From Micromonospora rubida (lineage in GTDB: Bacteria; Actinomycetota; Actinomycetes; Mycobacteriales; Micromonosporaceae), in assembly GCF_009908295.1 (NCBI RefSeq), contig NZ_JAAALO010000004.1, positions 914,629-978,628 of the forward strand: a stretch of 64,000 bases of DNA, given 5' to 3'. The notes under the pieces were generated by a model. It did not search any database. It worked only from the letters and a program-made list of their open reading frames with translations, and was not told the DNA's origin. Position numbers and translations under genes: made by a program. Below are positions 7,881 to 15,233 of this stretch, one piece after another (position 1 is the stretch's first letter; each line of letters begins with the position of its first letter).

Positions 7881-8318
7881 TCAGGCAGCCACCGAGCCGG
7901 GCATCGTTGACGCTGGGCGGAGGGCGGTGGCGCGCAGGGAGTACGCCATGCGGGAGCGGCAGTCACCCGAGGAGCGGCCCGGCTTGCAGCGCTGCGAGTC
8001 CACGTACGGGGTGAGGGTCAGGCCCTCGAACTCCACCGCCGGCGGGTAACCCGGCACCGTCGACGGCGGCGGCACCGGCTGCTGCGCCGCCACCACCTTC
8101 ACCTTCGCCTCCGTCGACCGACCGAACTTCCCCGCCTCCGGGTCCAAATCCATCACCCGCACCACCCAGACCCGCTCGCCGGTCTCCTTGTCGCGCGCCT
8201 GGTTGTCCGCCTCACCCCGCCGCTCGAAGTCGAGCTGCGGCGACACACCCAGGCACAGCGCCCCGGCGGGGAACACGTACTCGGACGGGACCGGCACCTT
8301 CAACGTCATCGGAACCAC
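7881..8318 (-). CDS. pra: Pra-type activator of replication, integration and excision
   Basis: A 145-residue protein matching the pSAM2 Pra family, annotated as activator of plasmid replication, integration and excision. Family landmarks are an N-terminal FPAGALCLG, then LDFERRGEADNQARDKETG, the acidic DLDPEAGKFGRSTEAKVKV, and VEFEGLTLTPYVD before a basic C-terminal segment. The GTG at 8318 is chosen because AGGAGG stands about 9 bp upstream. ATG 8309 has no such site. It is the first gene of the leftward backbone. The inverted repeats just upstream (8356-8399) are the likely repressor target. In pSAM2, Pra is repressed by KorSA and switches on rep-xis-int. Confidence 0.85.
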   Translation of the reverse strand: MVPMTLKVPVPSEYVFPAGALCLGVSPQLDFERRGEADNQARDKETGERVWVVRVMDLDPEAGKFGRSTEAKVKVVAAQQPVPPPSTVPGYPPAVEFEGLTLTPYVDSQRCKPGRSSGDCRSRMAYSLRATALRPASTMPGSVAA

Positions 8319-8355
8319 TTCGGCAGCCTCCTAGCCCTACCAGTCGTCTTCCTGA

Positions 8356-8399
8356 CAACCGGTTGAGCTAACAAGCTACGTCAGCTTGTAAGCACAAGC
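8356..8399. promoter_or_regulatory. Candidate KorSA operator region of pra
   Basis: Three symmetrical blocks lie between pra and the divergent gene: the perfect palindrome CAACCGGTTG (8356-8365), the inverted repeat ACAAGCT-5 nt-AGCTTGT (8371-8389), and another ACAAGC at 8394-8399. A GntR repressor encoded 1.3 kb away is the natural candidate ligand. A related AGCTTATGAGTTGT occurs upstream of the repressor gene itself near 9700. Function is inferred. Confidence 0.5.
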
Positions 8400-8442
8400 A
8401 AGGTTTCGATGAGAGCAGTTCACATAGGAGTGTCGGACGGCG

Positions 8443-8928
8443 GTGGCAATCTCCGGACCCATGAAGCTCTTCGCCCGGCACGAGGCCACCGTCTCCATCT
8501 CCTACGGCCACTTCGTTCTACGGGACGTGTGGTGCGATGCCGGCGACGACGGCGAGTCGCTCGGAGATGCGCAGGATCAGGTAGCCGGCGCATCCACATA
8601 CCGACTCACGGTGCTAACGCCCCTCGACCCGTTCAGGGCGGGGCTCGAGCTGCGGGTGTGGGCCGGCGAGCCCGAAGCCGACAGCAGCCAGTGGGACGGA
8701 TGTCGACAGCTTGAGCTGCACCTCCCCACCGGAGAGATGATCGTCGAACAGATCACCGGAGGAGCGGCGGTAGAGCTCGCGCTACCGCAAGGAGCTGGGG
8801 TCTACGGCGTCCGGGTCTACCGCAGCGGAGAGGGCAACAGTCAGAGTTTCCTCATTGACCTCTGGTGGCAGACGCCGCTGCCGCCAGCCGACGATGACGA
8901 GGACTTCTACGGCGATCTGTGGAACTGA
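8443..8928 (+). CDS. Hypothetical protein of AICE
   Basis: A 161-residue protein read from GTG 8443, with an AGGAG block about 12 bp upstream. ATG 8461 is an alternative. It has no signal peptide or membrane segment. The sequence alternates hydrophobic strands and charged turns (VSISYGHFVLRDVWCD, LELRVWAG, YGVRVYRSG) and ends in an acidic tail PPADDDEDFYGDLWN, suggesting a small all-beta fold. I do not recognise a function. It is divergent from pra and convergent with the KorSA-type gene, whose stop lies 1 bp beyond its own. Confidence 0.7.
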   Translation: MAISGPMKLFARHEATVSISYGHFVLRDVWCDAGDDGESLGDAQDQVAGASTYRLTVLTPLDPFRAGLELRVWAGEPEADSSQWDGCRQLELHLPTGEMIVEQITGGAAVELALPQGAGVYGVRVYRSGEGNSQSFLIDLWWQTPLPPADDDEDFYGDLWN

Positions 8929-8929
8929 C

Positions 8930-9655
8930 TCAGGACAGCGCGTAGGTGTCCTCGATCTCGTGGCGGCTGCCCGGCATCACCAGCACCGACGTCATGATCG
9001 GGGCGCCGGATGCCTGGTGGACGGTGATGACGACGCTCATCACCGACTCGTCGGCCGGCACCTTCAGGGCCTCGGCCTCGACTTCGCTCACTCGGCGGGC
9101 GGTCATTCGCTCGGTGGCGTAGTCGGCGCGTAGGCCCTTGTGGCGGGCGATGAGGTCGAGTAGGCCGCCCGGGATCGGGTCCGGCTTGGTGATGTCGGTA
9201 CCGACCGCGATGTCCACCGGCACGAACGTGGCCACCAGGTCCACCGGCCCCGCCTCCGAGACGGTCCGGCGGCGCCGCTCGTAGACCGGCGTGCCCTCTG
9301 GGATCTTCAACTCCGCCGCGATGCGCGGTGAGGCGAGTACCGGGCCGACGTGAAGGATTTCCGTCTCCCCGGTCTCGTCCAGCTCGACGGCGTCGCGGGC
9401 GTAGTCGGGCGAGGTGCGGCCGGAGGCGGGCCGGCCGCGTACAAAGCTGCCCTTGCCCTGCTGCGACTCGATCCAGCCATCCTGCTTGAGGATGCCCAGC
9501 GCCTTCAGCACCGTCGGGCGGGACACCCCGAACTCCGTACAGAGCTGGTTCTCCGACGGCAGTGCCGCACCAGGCGCGTAGTCGCCGTCCTCAATGCGCT
9601 TCCGCAGCGTGTTCAACACGCGCAGGTACTTCGGCGTCGGAATCTCGTACGCCAT
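8930..9655 (-). CDS. korSA: GntR-family (HutC-type) repressor, KorSA-like
   Basis: A 241-residue transcriptional repressor. Residues 8-70 form the GntR winged helix (LRKRIEDGDYAPGAALPSE, then FGVSRPTVLKALGIL and QGKGSFV). Residues 90-235 form the UTRA ligand-binding domain (YERRRRTVSEAGPVDLVATF, ending in MPGSRHEIEDTY). In pSAM2, KorSA holds pra and its own promoter off, keeping the element quiescent. The position near pra and the operator-like repeats fit this role. ATG 9655 is chosen because family members start just before the IPTPKYL-type segment. The intergenic stretch 9656-9731 carries the AGCTTATGAGTTGT motif. Confidence 0.88.
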   Translation of the reverse strand: MAYEIPTPKYLRVLNTLRKRIEDGDYAPGAALPSENQLCTEFGVSRPTVLKALGILKQDGWIESQQGKGSFVRGRPASGRTSPDYARDAVELDETGETEILHVGPVLASPRIAAELKIPEGTPVYERRRRTVSEAGPVDLVATFVPVDIAVGTDITKPDPIPGGLLDLIARHKGLRADYATERMTARRVSEVEAEALKVPADESVMSVVITVHQASGAPIMTSVLVMPGSRHEIEDTYALS

Positions 9656-9731
9656 CGCGGGCCACCCCACCTATGAATACTGCATGAATCACAGCAGCTT
9701 ATGAGTTGTGTGCATGACAGAACAAGTCAGG

Positions 9732-10010
9732 TCAGGCGTCCGGCGTCACCCGCTCCACCGCTGCGGCCAGCCAGCCTGACCAGGAAGACGAGGCCCCCAC
9801 CTGCTCCGGTCGCGACGCGCCCGGCCAGCGGCGCGGAAGGCAGCCGTACCGGCCGAACACCCGCAACGCCACCCGCCGTTGCGAGCACGGCCCTTCCTCC
9901 CCGCAGCCGGCGCAGCGCCCGTCCGCGCTCGACGACGTGTGCTGGTCAAGCTGCCCTTGCGCTGCCCGGAGCTGGGCACGCGCCGCACCGGACAGGTACG
10001 TGGTCACCGG
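9732..10010 (-). CDS. Small zinc-ribbon-like hypothetical protein
   Basis: A 92-residue protein from GTG 10010. It has a helical N-terminus (TTYLSGAARAQLRAAQGQLD) followed by CAGCGEEGPC, a tight Cys pair spacing typical of zinc binding. A hydrophobic tail with SWSGWLAAAVERV follows. It begins 2 bp after the stop of the upstream small gene and closes a four-gene leftward operon (10796 to 9732). Function is unknown. Such proteins recur in actinobacterial integrative elements. Confidence 0.6.
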   Translation of the reverse strand, partial: PVTTYLSGAARAQLRAAQGQLDQHTSSSADGRCAGCGEEGPCSQRRVALRVFGRYGCLPRRWPGASRPEQVGASSSWSGWLAAAVERVTPDA

Positions 10011-10012
10011 CC

Positions 10013-10246
10013 CTAACCTCTGGGCAGCAGCTTGCTCGCGTGTACCAGGATCTGCGTCTGCGGACCCCGGCGGCCGGACGGGCTGAGCCGGACACCTTCG
10101 ACCCAGATCCACTCGTCGTGCGGCGGGCGGTTGACCACCAGCCGGACCCCGGTGACCCACAGCGTCACCGGCCCGTCCGACGGTAGGAGACGATCCGTTG
10201 CATCGATCTTCAGCACCGCGCCGAGTTGTATCCGGACGTCAAACAC
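10013..10246 (-). CDS. Hypothetical 77-aa AICE protein
   Basis: A 77-residue beta-rich protein starting at GTG 10246 (MFDVRIQLGAVLKIDATDR) with repeated hydrophobic/charged strands (VTLWVTGVRLVV, DEWIWVEGVRL). It overlaps the upstream gene by 8 bp. Its WVTGVRL and WIWVEGVRL segments resemble LWLRVTSV and WVWLTGYS in the neighbour at 10239-10571, so the two may share a fold and derive from a duplication (inference). No function is recognised. Confidence 0.6.
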   Translation of the reverse strand: MFDVRIQLGAVLKIDATDRLLPSDGPVTLWVTGVRLVVNRPPHDEWIWVEGVRLSPSGRRGPQTQILVHASKLLPRG

Positions 10247-10571
10247 CGCGTCTCCTCATCACCGGCGCCACGTTTCGCAACGACGGACTGTCGGTCTTGC
10301 GTCTCTGAATTTGCAGGCCGGCGATCTGTACGAAGACCTCCCGCCGCGCCAGCGCGTTACCGGTGGCCAGGTCGATGGAATAGCCGGTGAGCCACACCCA
10401 GCCGTAGTACGTCGGCGTGTCGTCCACCGACGTCACCCGCAGCCACAACGCGCGGTCCCCGGCGAACTGCACCGACGCCCGGCCGTCGACCAGCACCAGG
10501 TCACCCGGCACCGGCACACCCGGCCAGGACGGCGCAGGGGTGCGGGGCACCGGGGCGGGCGGGCCATTCAC
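10239..10571 (-). CDS. Hypothetical 110-aa AICE protein, paralogue-like to the next gene
   Basis: Read from GTG 10571. A Pro-rich N-terminus (MNGPPAPVPRTPAPSWPG) leads into a beta-rich core, LVLVDGRASVQF...ALWLRVTSV...YYGWVWLTGYSIDL. It ends in a basic segment. The core reads like the downstream 77-residue protein. There are no motifs for catalysis or membrane insertion. It is the second gene of the leftward four-gene operon. Confidence 0.6.
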   Translation of the reverse strand: MNGPPAPVPRTPAPSWPGVPVPGDLVLVDGRASVQFAGDRALWLRVTSVDDTPTYYGWVWLTGYSIDLATGNALARREVFVQIAGLQIQRRKTDSPSLRNVAPVMRRRGV

Positions 10572-10622
10572 GGGCCGCCGTTCGGGTCGCGGCCCCACAC
10601 CAGCACCCACCCCGGGCCAGCC

Positions 10623-10796
10623 TCAGCAGGTCGCCGAACGACCGGAACCCGCACAGTCCAGGCAGGACCGCCGGGCCAGGGAACGAGTCCGCTCCGACCC
10701 CCGCCCCAATCCCCGGATGGCGGTGCGGGCAGAGGCGTACTTCCAGCCCGCGCCCGAGCAGGATTGGCAGTCAGTCGATACGTTCAGCCCCGTCAT
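10623..10796 (-). CDS. Small protein with two CxxCxGxG-type zinc motifs
   Basis: A 57-residue protein from ATG 10796 with CQSCSGAGW (about 11) and CLDCAGSG (about 45), the DnaJ-like CxxCxGxG pattern repeated twice. They are separated by a basic stretch RTAIRGLGRGSERTRSLARR. It probably binds one zinc ion. It is the first gene of the leftward small-gene operon and is divergent from the XRE regulator 83 bp away. This makes it a candidate target of that regulator. Function is unknown. Confidence 0.6.
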   Translation of the reverse strand: MTGLNVSTDCQSCSGAGWKYASARTAIRGLGRGSERTRSLARRSCLDCAGSGRSATC

Positions 10797-10879
10797 GAAG
10801 ACAGGCTGTGGCACAAACCGCCCGGTAACCCGGAAAATCCTTCCGGGGTCGAGGCCGACCGAGGGGAGACAGTGAACCG

Positions 10880-12103
10880 GTGAACGGGACGACTAACCAC
10901 CTGACCATCGGCGAGCGCGTCGCCTGGTACCGCTACCGGCGCGGCCTGTCCCAGGAAGTCCTAGCCGGACTCATCGGCCGTACCGCCGACTGGCTCGGCA
11001 AAATCGAAAACAACCGGATCGAGCTGGACCGGCTCTCCGTCATCAAGTCCCTCGCCGAAGTCCTGGACGTCTCCCTCGGCACTCTGCTCGGCGAGCCCTT
11101 ACTGCTCGACTGGACCGGCGAGAGCGGCAACGAGACCGTCCCCGCCCTCCGCGCCGCTCTGATGGACTACCGCGCCCTCGGCCCGTTCCACGACGGCACG
11201 GACACGGCGCCACCGAGCGTCGCCGTTCTCAAGAAGGAGGTAGGCATCCTCTGGGACGCCTACCAAGGCTCCCGATTCGGGTACGTCACCGGTTGCCTTC
11301 CCGAGTTGCTCCACCGCGCCCAGGCCGCCGCCGACCACCACGACGGCGACGACCAGGACCAGGCCCGCCGGCTGCTCGGCCTGGCCTACCAACTCGCCGC
11401 CACCCAGCTCACCAAGCTCGGCGAAACCGACCTCGCGTGGATCGCCGCCGACCGCGGCTTGACCGCCGTCCGATCCACCGGCGACCCGCTCATCACCGGC
11501 TCCCTGTTCCGCTCCGTCGGCCACGCCCTGCACGCCACCGGCCGCTACACCGACGCCGTACGCCTCACCGAAGACGCCGCCGGCTACCTTGAGCCCCACC
11601 TCAAGCACGCCACACCGGCGCTGCTCTCCGTCTACGGAACCCTGTTCCTGTCCGGCTCGATGGCCGCCGCCCGAGCCAACGACGCCACCACCACCCGCAC
11701 CTTTATCGCCGCCGCAGACCACGCCGCCGGCCAGCTCGGCGCGGACGCCAACCACCTCTGGACGGCGTTCGGCCCGACCAACGTCGCCATCCACCGCGTC
11801 GCCACCGCCGCCGAGCTGGGAGACCTGCAAGTCGCCATCGACCTCGGCCCCCGCGTCGACACCACCGGCCTACCGATGGAACGCCGGGTGCGACACGCAC
11901 TCGAAGTCGCCCGGGCCTACAGCTCATGGAACCGCGTCGACGACGCTCAGGCCGTCCTGCTCGACGCCGAACAGATGGCACCCGAGCAGGTCCGCCATCA
12001 CTTCCTCAGCCGCCAACTCGCCCTGACCTGGGTACGCCGACAGCGCGGCAAGCCCTCCGCCGAACTGGTCGGACTGGCACGCCGGCTCAAGGTGCTCGAC
12101 TGA
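10880..12103 (+). CDS. XRE-family helix-turn-helix protein with TPR-like C-terminal domain
   Basis: A 407-residue regulator. Residues 10-72 are a Cro/C1 helix-turn-helix (RVAWYRYRRGLSQEVLAGLI, then ADWLGKIENNRIELDRLSVI). The rest is an all-alpha, Ala/Leu-rich repeat domain typical of TPR sensor modules that respond to peptides or partner proteins. GTG 10880 overlaps the stop of a three-codon frame (GTG AAC CGG TGA at 10872) that itself sits behind GAGGGGAG, so initiation may occur by re-start. It is transcribed with the NUDIX gene 24 bp downstream. This XRE-TPR plus NUDIX pair is frequent in actinobacterial elements. The target genes are unknown. Confidence 0.85.
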   Translation: MNGTTNHLTIGERVAWYRYRRGLSQEVLAGLIGRTADWLGKIENNRIELDRLSVIKSLAEVLDVSLGTLLGEPLLLDWTGESGNETVPALRAALMDYRALGPFHDGTDTAPPSVAVLKKEVGILWDAYQGSRFGYVTGCLPELLHRAQAAADHHDGDDQDQARRLLGLAYQLAATQLTKLGETDLAWIAADRGLTAVRSTGDPLITGSLFRSVGHALHATGRYTDAVRLTEDAAGYLEPHLKHATPALLSVYGTLFLSGSMAAARANDATTTRTFIAAADHAAGQLGADANHLWTAFGPTNVAIHRVATAAELGDLQVAIDLGPRVDTTGLPMERRVRHALEVARAYSSWNRVDDAQAVLLDAEQMAPEQVRHHFLSRQLALTWVRRQRGKPSAELVGLARRLKVLD

Positions 12104-12127
12104 CCCCAGCCCATCTAGGCTGCCCTG

Positions 12128-12595
12128 GTGACGGCCAACGAGATGCCACCCATGGCAACCCCACGCGTCGCCGCAGGCGCACTCTTCTTCGACGATGAAG
12201 GCCGCGTGCTCCTCGTACGCCCCAGCTACAAGAACCACTGGGACATCCCCGGCGGCTACGTCGAACCCGGCGAGTCACCCCGGGCCGCCTGCCAGCGCGA
12301 GATTGAGGAAGAACTCGGCCTCAAGCCCGCACTTGGACCGATGCTGGTCGTTGACTGGGCACCCGCCGAGCACGAGGGCGACAAGCTTCTATTCGTCTTC
12401 GACGGCGGGACGCTCACGGCAGACCAGGAACGCGCCATCCACTTCGAAGACGGGGAACTTACGGAGTGGCGCTACGTAGCCGCAAGGTCCCTGGAGCAGC
12501 ACGGCCCGTCCCGGCTCGCCCGTAGGATCCGCACCGCAATTGCTGCACGCATCGCCGGAGGATCCGCATACGCTGAACATGGCACCGCAACCTGA
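12128..12595 (+). CDS. NUDIX hydrolase
   Basis: A 155-residue protein with a full NUDIX box, GGYVEPGESPRAACQREIEE followed by ELG (residues about 44-66), including the REUxEE metal-binding Glu residues. It hydrolyses nucleoside diphosphates linked to another moiety; the substrate cannot be read from sequence. It starts at GTG 12128, 24 bp after the XRE-TPR gene. NUDIX genes are recurrent accessory genes of AICEs and have been proposed to tune element replication through nucleotide signals (established observation, untested mechanism). Confidence 0.9.
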   Translation: MTANEMPPMATPRVAAGALFFDDEGRVLLVRPSYKNHWDIPGGYVEPGESPRAACQREIEEELGLKPALGPMLVVDWAPAEHEGDKLLFVFDGGTLTADQERAIHFEDGELTEWRYVAARSLEQHGPSRLARRIRTAIAARIAGGSAYAEHGTAT

Positions 12596-12777
12596 ACCCC
12601 ACTTTCGATACATGATCAAGGCGCCCGGCGGCTGACGCGGAAGCGGGAAGCCCGAGGAGTTCCCGCAGAAACGATAGGCGCTCGCGTCGCGGTCGGTGGT
12701 GGTTCTGGAAGAAAGCCGTCCCGGCGGCCATCGACTTGGCAGACAGTGAGGATTGGTGGGGTGTCCTGGTGGCAACG

Positions 12778-14184
12778 TCAATCCCAAAGTGGGTCTTGAA
12801 TTACTACCGGATCCCGGCCAGAAACTAACCTCACGTCTGAATCCGGAACGTTCCGATGGCTTAGCTCAAGCAGAAGTCGGACTGCGGCCTGCGCCAGTTC
12901 GTTAAGCGGAAAGGAGGCGTTAGTGTGGCCCATGGCTGTTCCGGTGAAGAAGTCCGCTATTAGATTACGCCCACTAGACATCGCTATTGCAGCTGCCTGC
13001 GCCACCGAGTCGCCACGATCTACTAGTTGACCAAAGTCTGGACTGTCGACAACGTCGGCATTGCCCACCGCCTGGATCGAGATGGCGAAGTTGTCCTGCT
13101 GTACCTTGACGTCCGTCATTCGAACTCCCAGCTGACGAATGCCATCAATCAGGGTAGCAACTGAGACGCCGCGACGTGTCTCATGTGGAGGCAGATCGCT
13201 TGACCTGGCGGCGAAGTAGGCGATCCAGCCGTCACCGCGCAGTGCTAGGCAGTCTCGTTCTACGCCCCAATCCGCACGTTGCCCTTCGGGGCTACGCGCG
13301 CCGTTCCGGCCGAAAACACGTGCCCCACGTGCTAGCAATCGATCCAGGTTGGCTTCGACTAGGCGGCCCAGATTTGATCCTGACTCGGGCCCCAGAGCTA
13401 CTAACTGTTCAAGTTGAACGCTACGGCCGATTCTACGCCAGAATTGAACGTCATCAGTTGTCAGAGTTGCAAGAAGAAGGGAAAGGTCCCTACCCGCTAG
13501 CGGCCCAGTCAGGTTTCGATTGGACGGGAAACTTTCCGCAGTCCCGCCTTGCCCCTCCCAGACTGCCCGGTAAAGCCGGCTGAACCGATTGTTCTGATCG
13601 TCGTCCAAGATGCCCTCTGCCGCTGCGAGCGCCGACCTGATCGGCTCCGCCTCCAGATTCTCGGCAGCGGAGAAGCCTGCGATTGCTGATTCGGCGGCAC
13701 CTCTTGCAGCCTGCTCATCGACTAATCCAAGGCCGCCACGGATGACAGCATTCGCAAGAACCGAAGTAATCGGGACGCGGGGGGCCGCGAATTCCTCGAT
13801 TGCATCTGGATCCGTAATCAGGGCTCGCGCCTTCTTCGCTGCCGTCACCAAGCGTTCATGGGCGGGTGAACTTCCCTCGGACCCGGAGTCATCCAGCATA
13901 AGCATAATTGGATGGCTCGATGCGATGATTTTAAGGTCAGCTGCTAGCCATTCCGGGTTTGAATCTGTGCGCAGGAAGACGAGCCTCTCGCGCCTTTCGT
14001 CCGGCCAAGCCAGCACCAGGTCGGGCGCAAATGTGTGGTTGAAGTATTCAGTTTTCCTAACACGGACAGACGGATCGCCAGATTGCAGAAATTTACTGAC
14101 GCTAGTTTTCAGAGAATCGATTCGTCGATCCGGCGTGTCGAAATTTAGCGCATGACGCAGAGCTGCGCTGAATTGCCCGGTCAT
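12778..14184 (-). CDS. Unknown 468-aa partner of the nuclease-like gene (module gene B)
   Basis: A 468-residue protein from ATG 14184, overlapping the upstream nuclease-like gene as ATGA. I do not recognise a family. Residues 35-90 read VRVRKTEYFNHTFAPDLVLA, then ERLVFLRT and PIMLMLDDSG. This strand order (PD, then E-x-hydrophobic) recalls a degenerate PD-(D/E)XK fold without the catalytic Lys. The middle (about 150-215) is helical and Ala/Glu-rich; the C-terminal half has alternating strands and helices. There is no signal peptide or transmembrane segment. Codon use is unlike the neighbours: Leu TTA codons occur at 12826, 13402 and 13723 (plus-strand triplets TAA), and A/T is visibly enriched. 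Likely an immunity, sensor or targeting subunit (inference). Confidence 0.75.
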   Translation of the reverse strand: MTGQFSAALRHALNFDTPDRRIDSLKTSVSKFLQSGDPSVRVRKTEYFNHTFAPDLVLAWPDERRERLVFLRTDSNPEWLAADLKIIASSHPIMLMLDDSGSEGSSPAHERLVTAAKKARALITDPDAIEEFAAPRVPITSVLANAVIRGGLGLVDEQAARGAAESAIAGFSAAENLEAEPIRSALAAAEGILDDDQNNRFSRLYRAVWEGQGGTAESFPSNRNLTGPLAGRDLSLLLATLTTDDVQFWRRIGRSVQLEQLVALGPESGSNLGRLVEANLDRLLARGARVFGRNGARSPEGQRADWGVERDCLALRGDGWIAYFAARSSDLPPHETRRGVSVATLIDGIRQLGVRMTDVKVQQDNFAISIQAVGNADVVDSPDFGQLVDRGDSVAQAAAIAMSSGRNLIADFFTGTAMGHTNASFPLNELAQAAVRLLLELSHRNVPDSDVRLVSGRDPVVIQDPLWD

Positions 14185-14795
14185 TGGGAATCCTCCCCGA
14201 TGCCCATAAACGCCGTAAGCCGCTGGTAGTGGTCGCTCGTGATTACTAAATCTTCTTGCTCTTCGCAGAGCGTCAGCAGCCACAGGCGTTTGGTCAGCTC
14301 ATATACGACTTGCGCGTCTAGCTTTTTTTGTGCCTCCTCGGCCGATTCCGTACCGAATACCCGGAAAATATTGTCAGCATGAAGAAGATGTTTTCGTATG
14401 GACTCCGGGCTTCGATGTTTATGCCAATTCTGCGCTTGAAATGGTGCCCAAGATAACCATAATAGATTGTCACATCGGTCTGGCTTTTCCTGGAAGGCTA
14501 CGTAACATTCGGCTATGAATTTTCGGTACTCAGTGGCCGAATCCATTTCGTAGCTATACGCCTTAACTTCCGCCATGAATGACTGGTCATGTAGAGTGCC
14601 GCCACGCAACTGTCCCCCCAAGTCAAAGCTAAAGGGTTGGCCGCCGTAGGGCCATTGAAAATGCAGCAGATCCTTAAAAACCTTGCTAGTGTTTGTGTAA
14701 ATCGACGCAACACGGGTTGAGTAGTTCAGCCACCGCTTAGCTCGATCTACGCCAATACTGCCGGTCTGCTGTCGTATCTCGCCCGCCACCATCAC
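14181..14795 (-). CDS. Predicted PD-(D/E)XK nuclease-like protein (module gene A)
   Basis: A 204-residue protein. An N-terminal helix of the type QTGSIGVDRAKRWLNY is followed by FSFDLGG and FMAEVKAYS. This gives Asp58, Glu76 and Lys78, the spacing of a PD-(D/E)XK endonuclease core. The following YRKFIAECYVAFQEKPD, DNLLWLSWAPF and W form the remaining alpha/beta elements. The start is GTG 14795 or the adjacent ATG 14792. There is no clear ribosome site, and TAGTAT lies directly upstream, so the message may be leaderless. A TTA Leu codon is at 14247-14249. Segment 14341-14400 is only 26/60 G+C, far below surrounding genes. A defence or self-protection nuclease is the best guess; no family name is claimed. 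Confidence 0.7.
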   Translation of the reverse strand: MMVAGEIRQQTGSIGVDRAKRWLNYSTRVASIYTNTSKVFKDLLHFQWPYGGQPFSFDLGGQLRGGTLHDQSFMAEVKAYSYEMDSATEYRKFIAECYVAFQEKPDRCDNLLWLSWAPFQAQNWHKHRSPESIRKHLLHADNIFRVFGTESAEEAQKKLDAQVVYELTKRLWLLTLCEEQEDLVITSDHYQRLTAFMGIGEDSQ

Positions 14796-14805
14796 GGAAT
14801 ACTAT

Positions 14806-14898
14806 GCTAGCCAACACGCACAGCAACAGGTCCGAAGGTACAACTGGAGCCCGCCCGCTGGTTGGCTAGCACCAGCACTTGCTTGGTGCTCGCTAGCC
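14806..14898. promoter_or_regulatory. Repeated GCTAGCC inverted repeats upstream of the nuclease module
   Basis: GCTAGCCAAC (14806-14815) recurs inverted as GTTGGCTAGC (14861-14870). A third CGCTAGCC lies at 14891-14898, forming a second hairpin with GGCTAG (14864-14869) around AGCACCA/TGGTGCT (14868-14874, 14884-14890). Placed just before the module's first gene, these look like an operator for an autoregulated unit. No separate regulator is encoded beside it. Confidence 0.5.
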
Positions 14899-15129
14899 TT
14901 CACTGCGAGGCTTCGCAGCAGGACGCCGCGCACTACAGGCTCAGGGCGGCGGGGGATGACAGGGGGCACGAGAGGCCGTCAAACGTCGTCAAGCAGCTAC
15001 CAGCGATGGCAGCCGGTGCGTGCAGCAGGCACTGACAGTGTTCCGCCGGTGGCAGAATAGCGGCTCAAATGTTCCGCTTCACACCGCTTCGACTCCACCG
15101 GTTGCCGAAGCACTCTCTTCTAGATCAAG

Positions 15130-15149
15130 GCGCCGCGCAAGCGCGGCGC
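15130..15149. repeat. GC-rich 9-bp hairpin with AA loop
   Basis: GCGCCGCGC (15130-15138) pairs exactly with GCGCGGCGC (15141-15149) and is followed by runs of CGCCCG and CCGGCC. It is REP-like in appearance and sits in the 438-bp gene-free stretch 14796-15233. Apart from this hairpin and the GCTAGCC repeats, I see nothing in that stretch. Confidence 0.6.
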
Positions 15150-15233
15150 GCGCTCGCCCGCCCGCCTGCTGGCGGCCTCCGGCCGGCATCGGCCGGCGGG
15201 CGGCGCAGTACGCAAGGCTGGGAGACTGCCAGC

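Noticed and set aside
14181..14795. Gene A as a VapC/PIN or HNH toxin
   Set aside because: No PIN acidic quartet or HNH His-Asn-His pattern is present; the D...ExK arrangement fits PD-(D/E)XK better.
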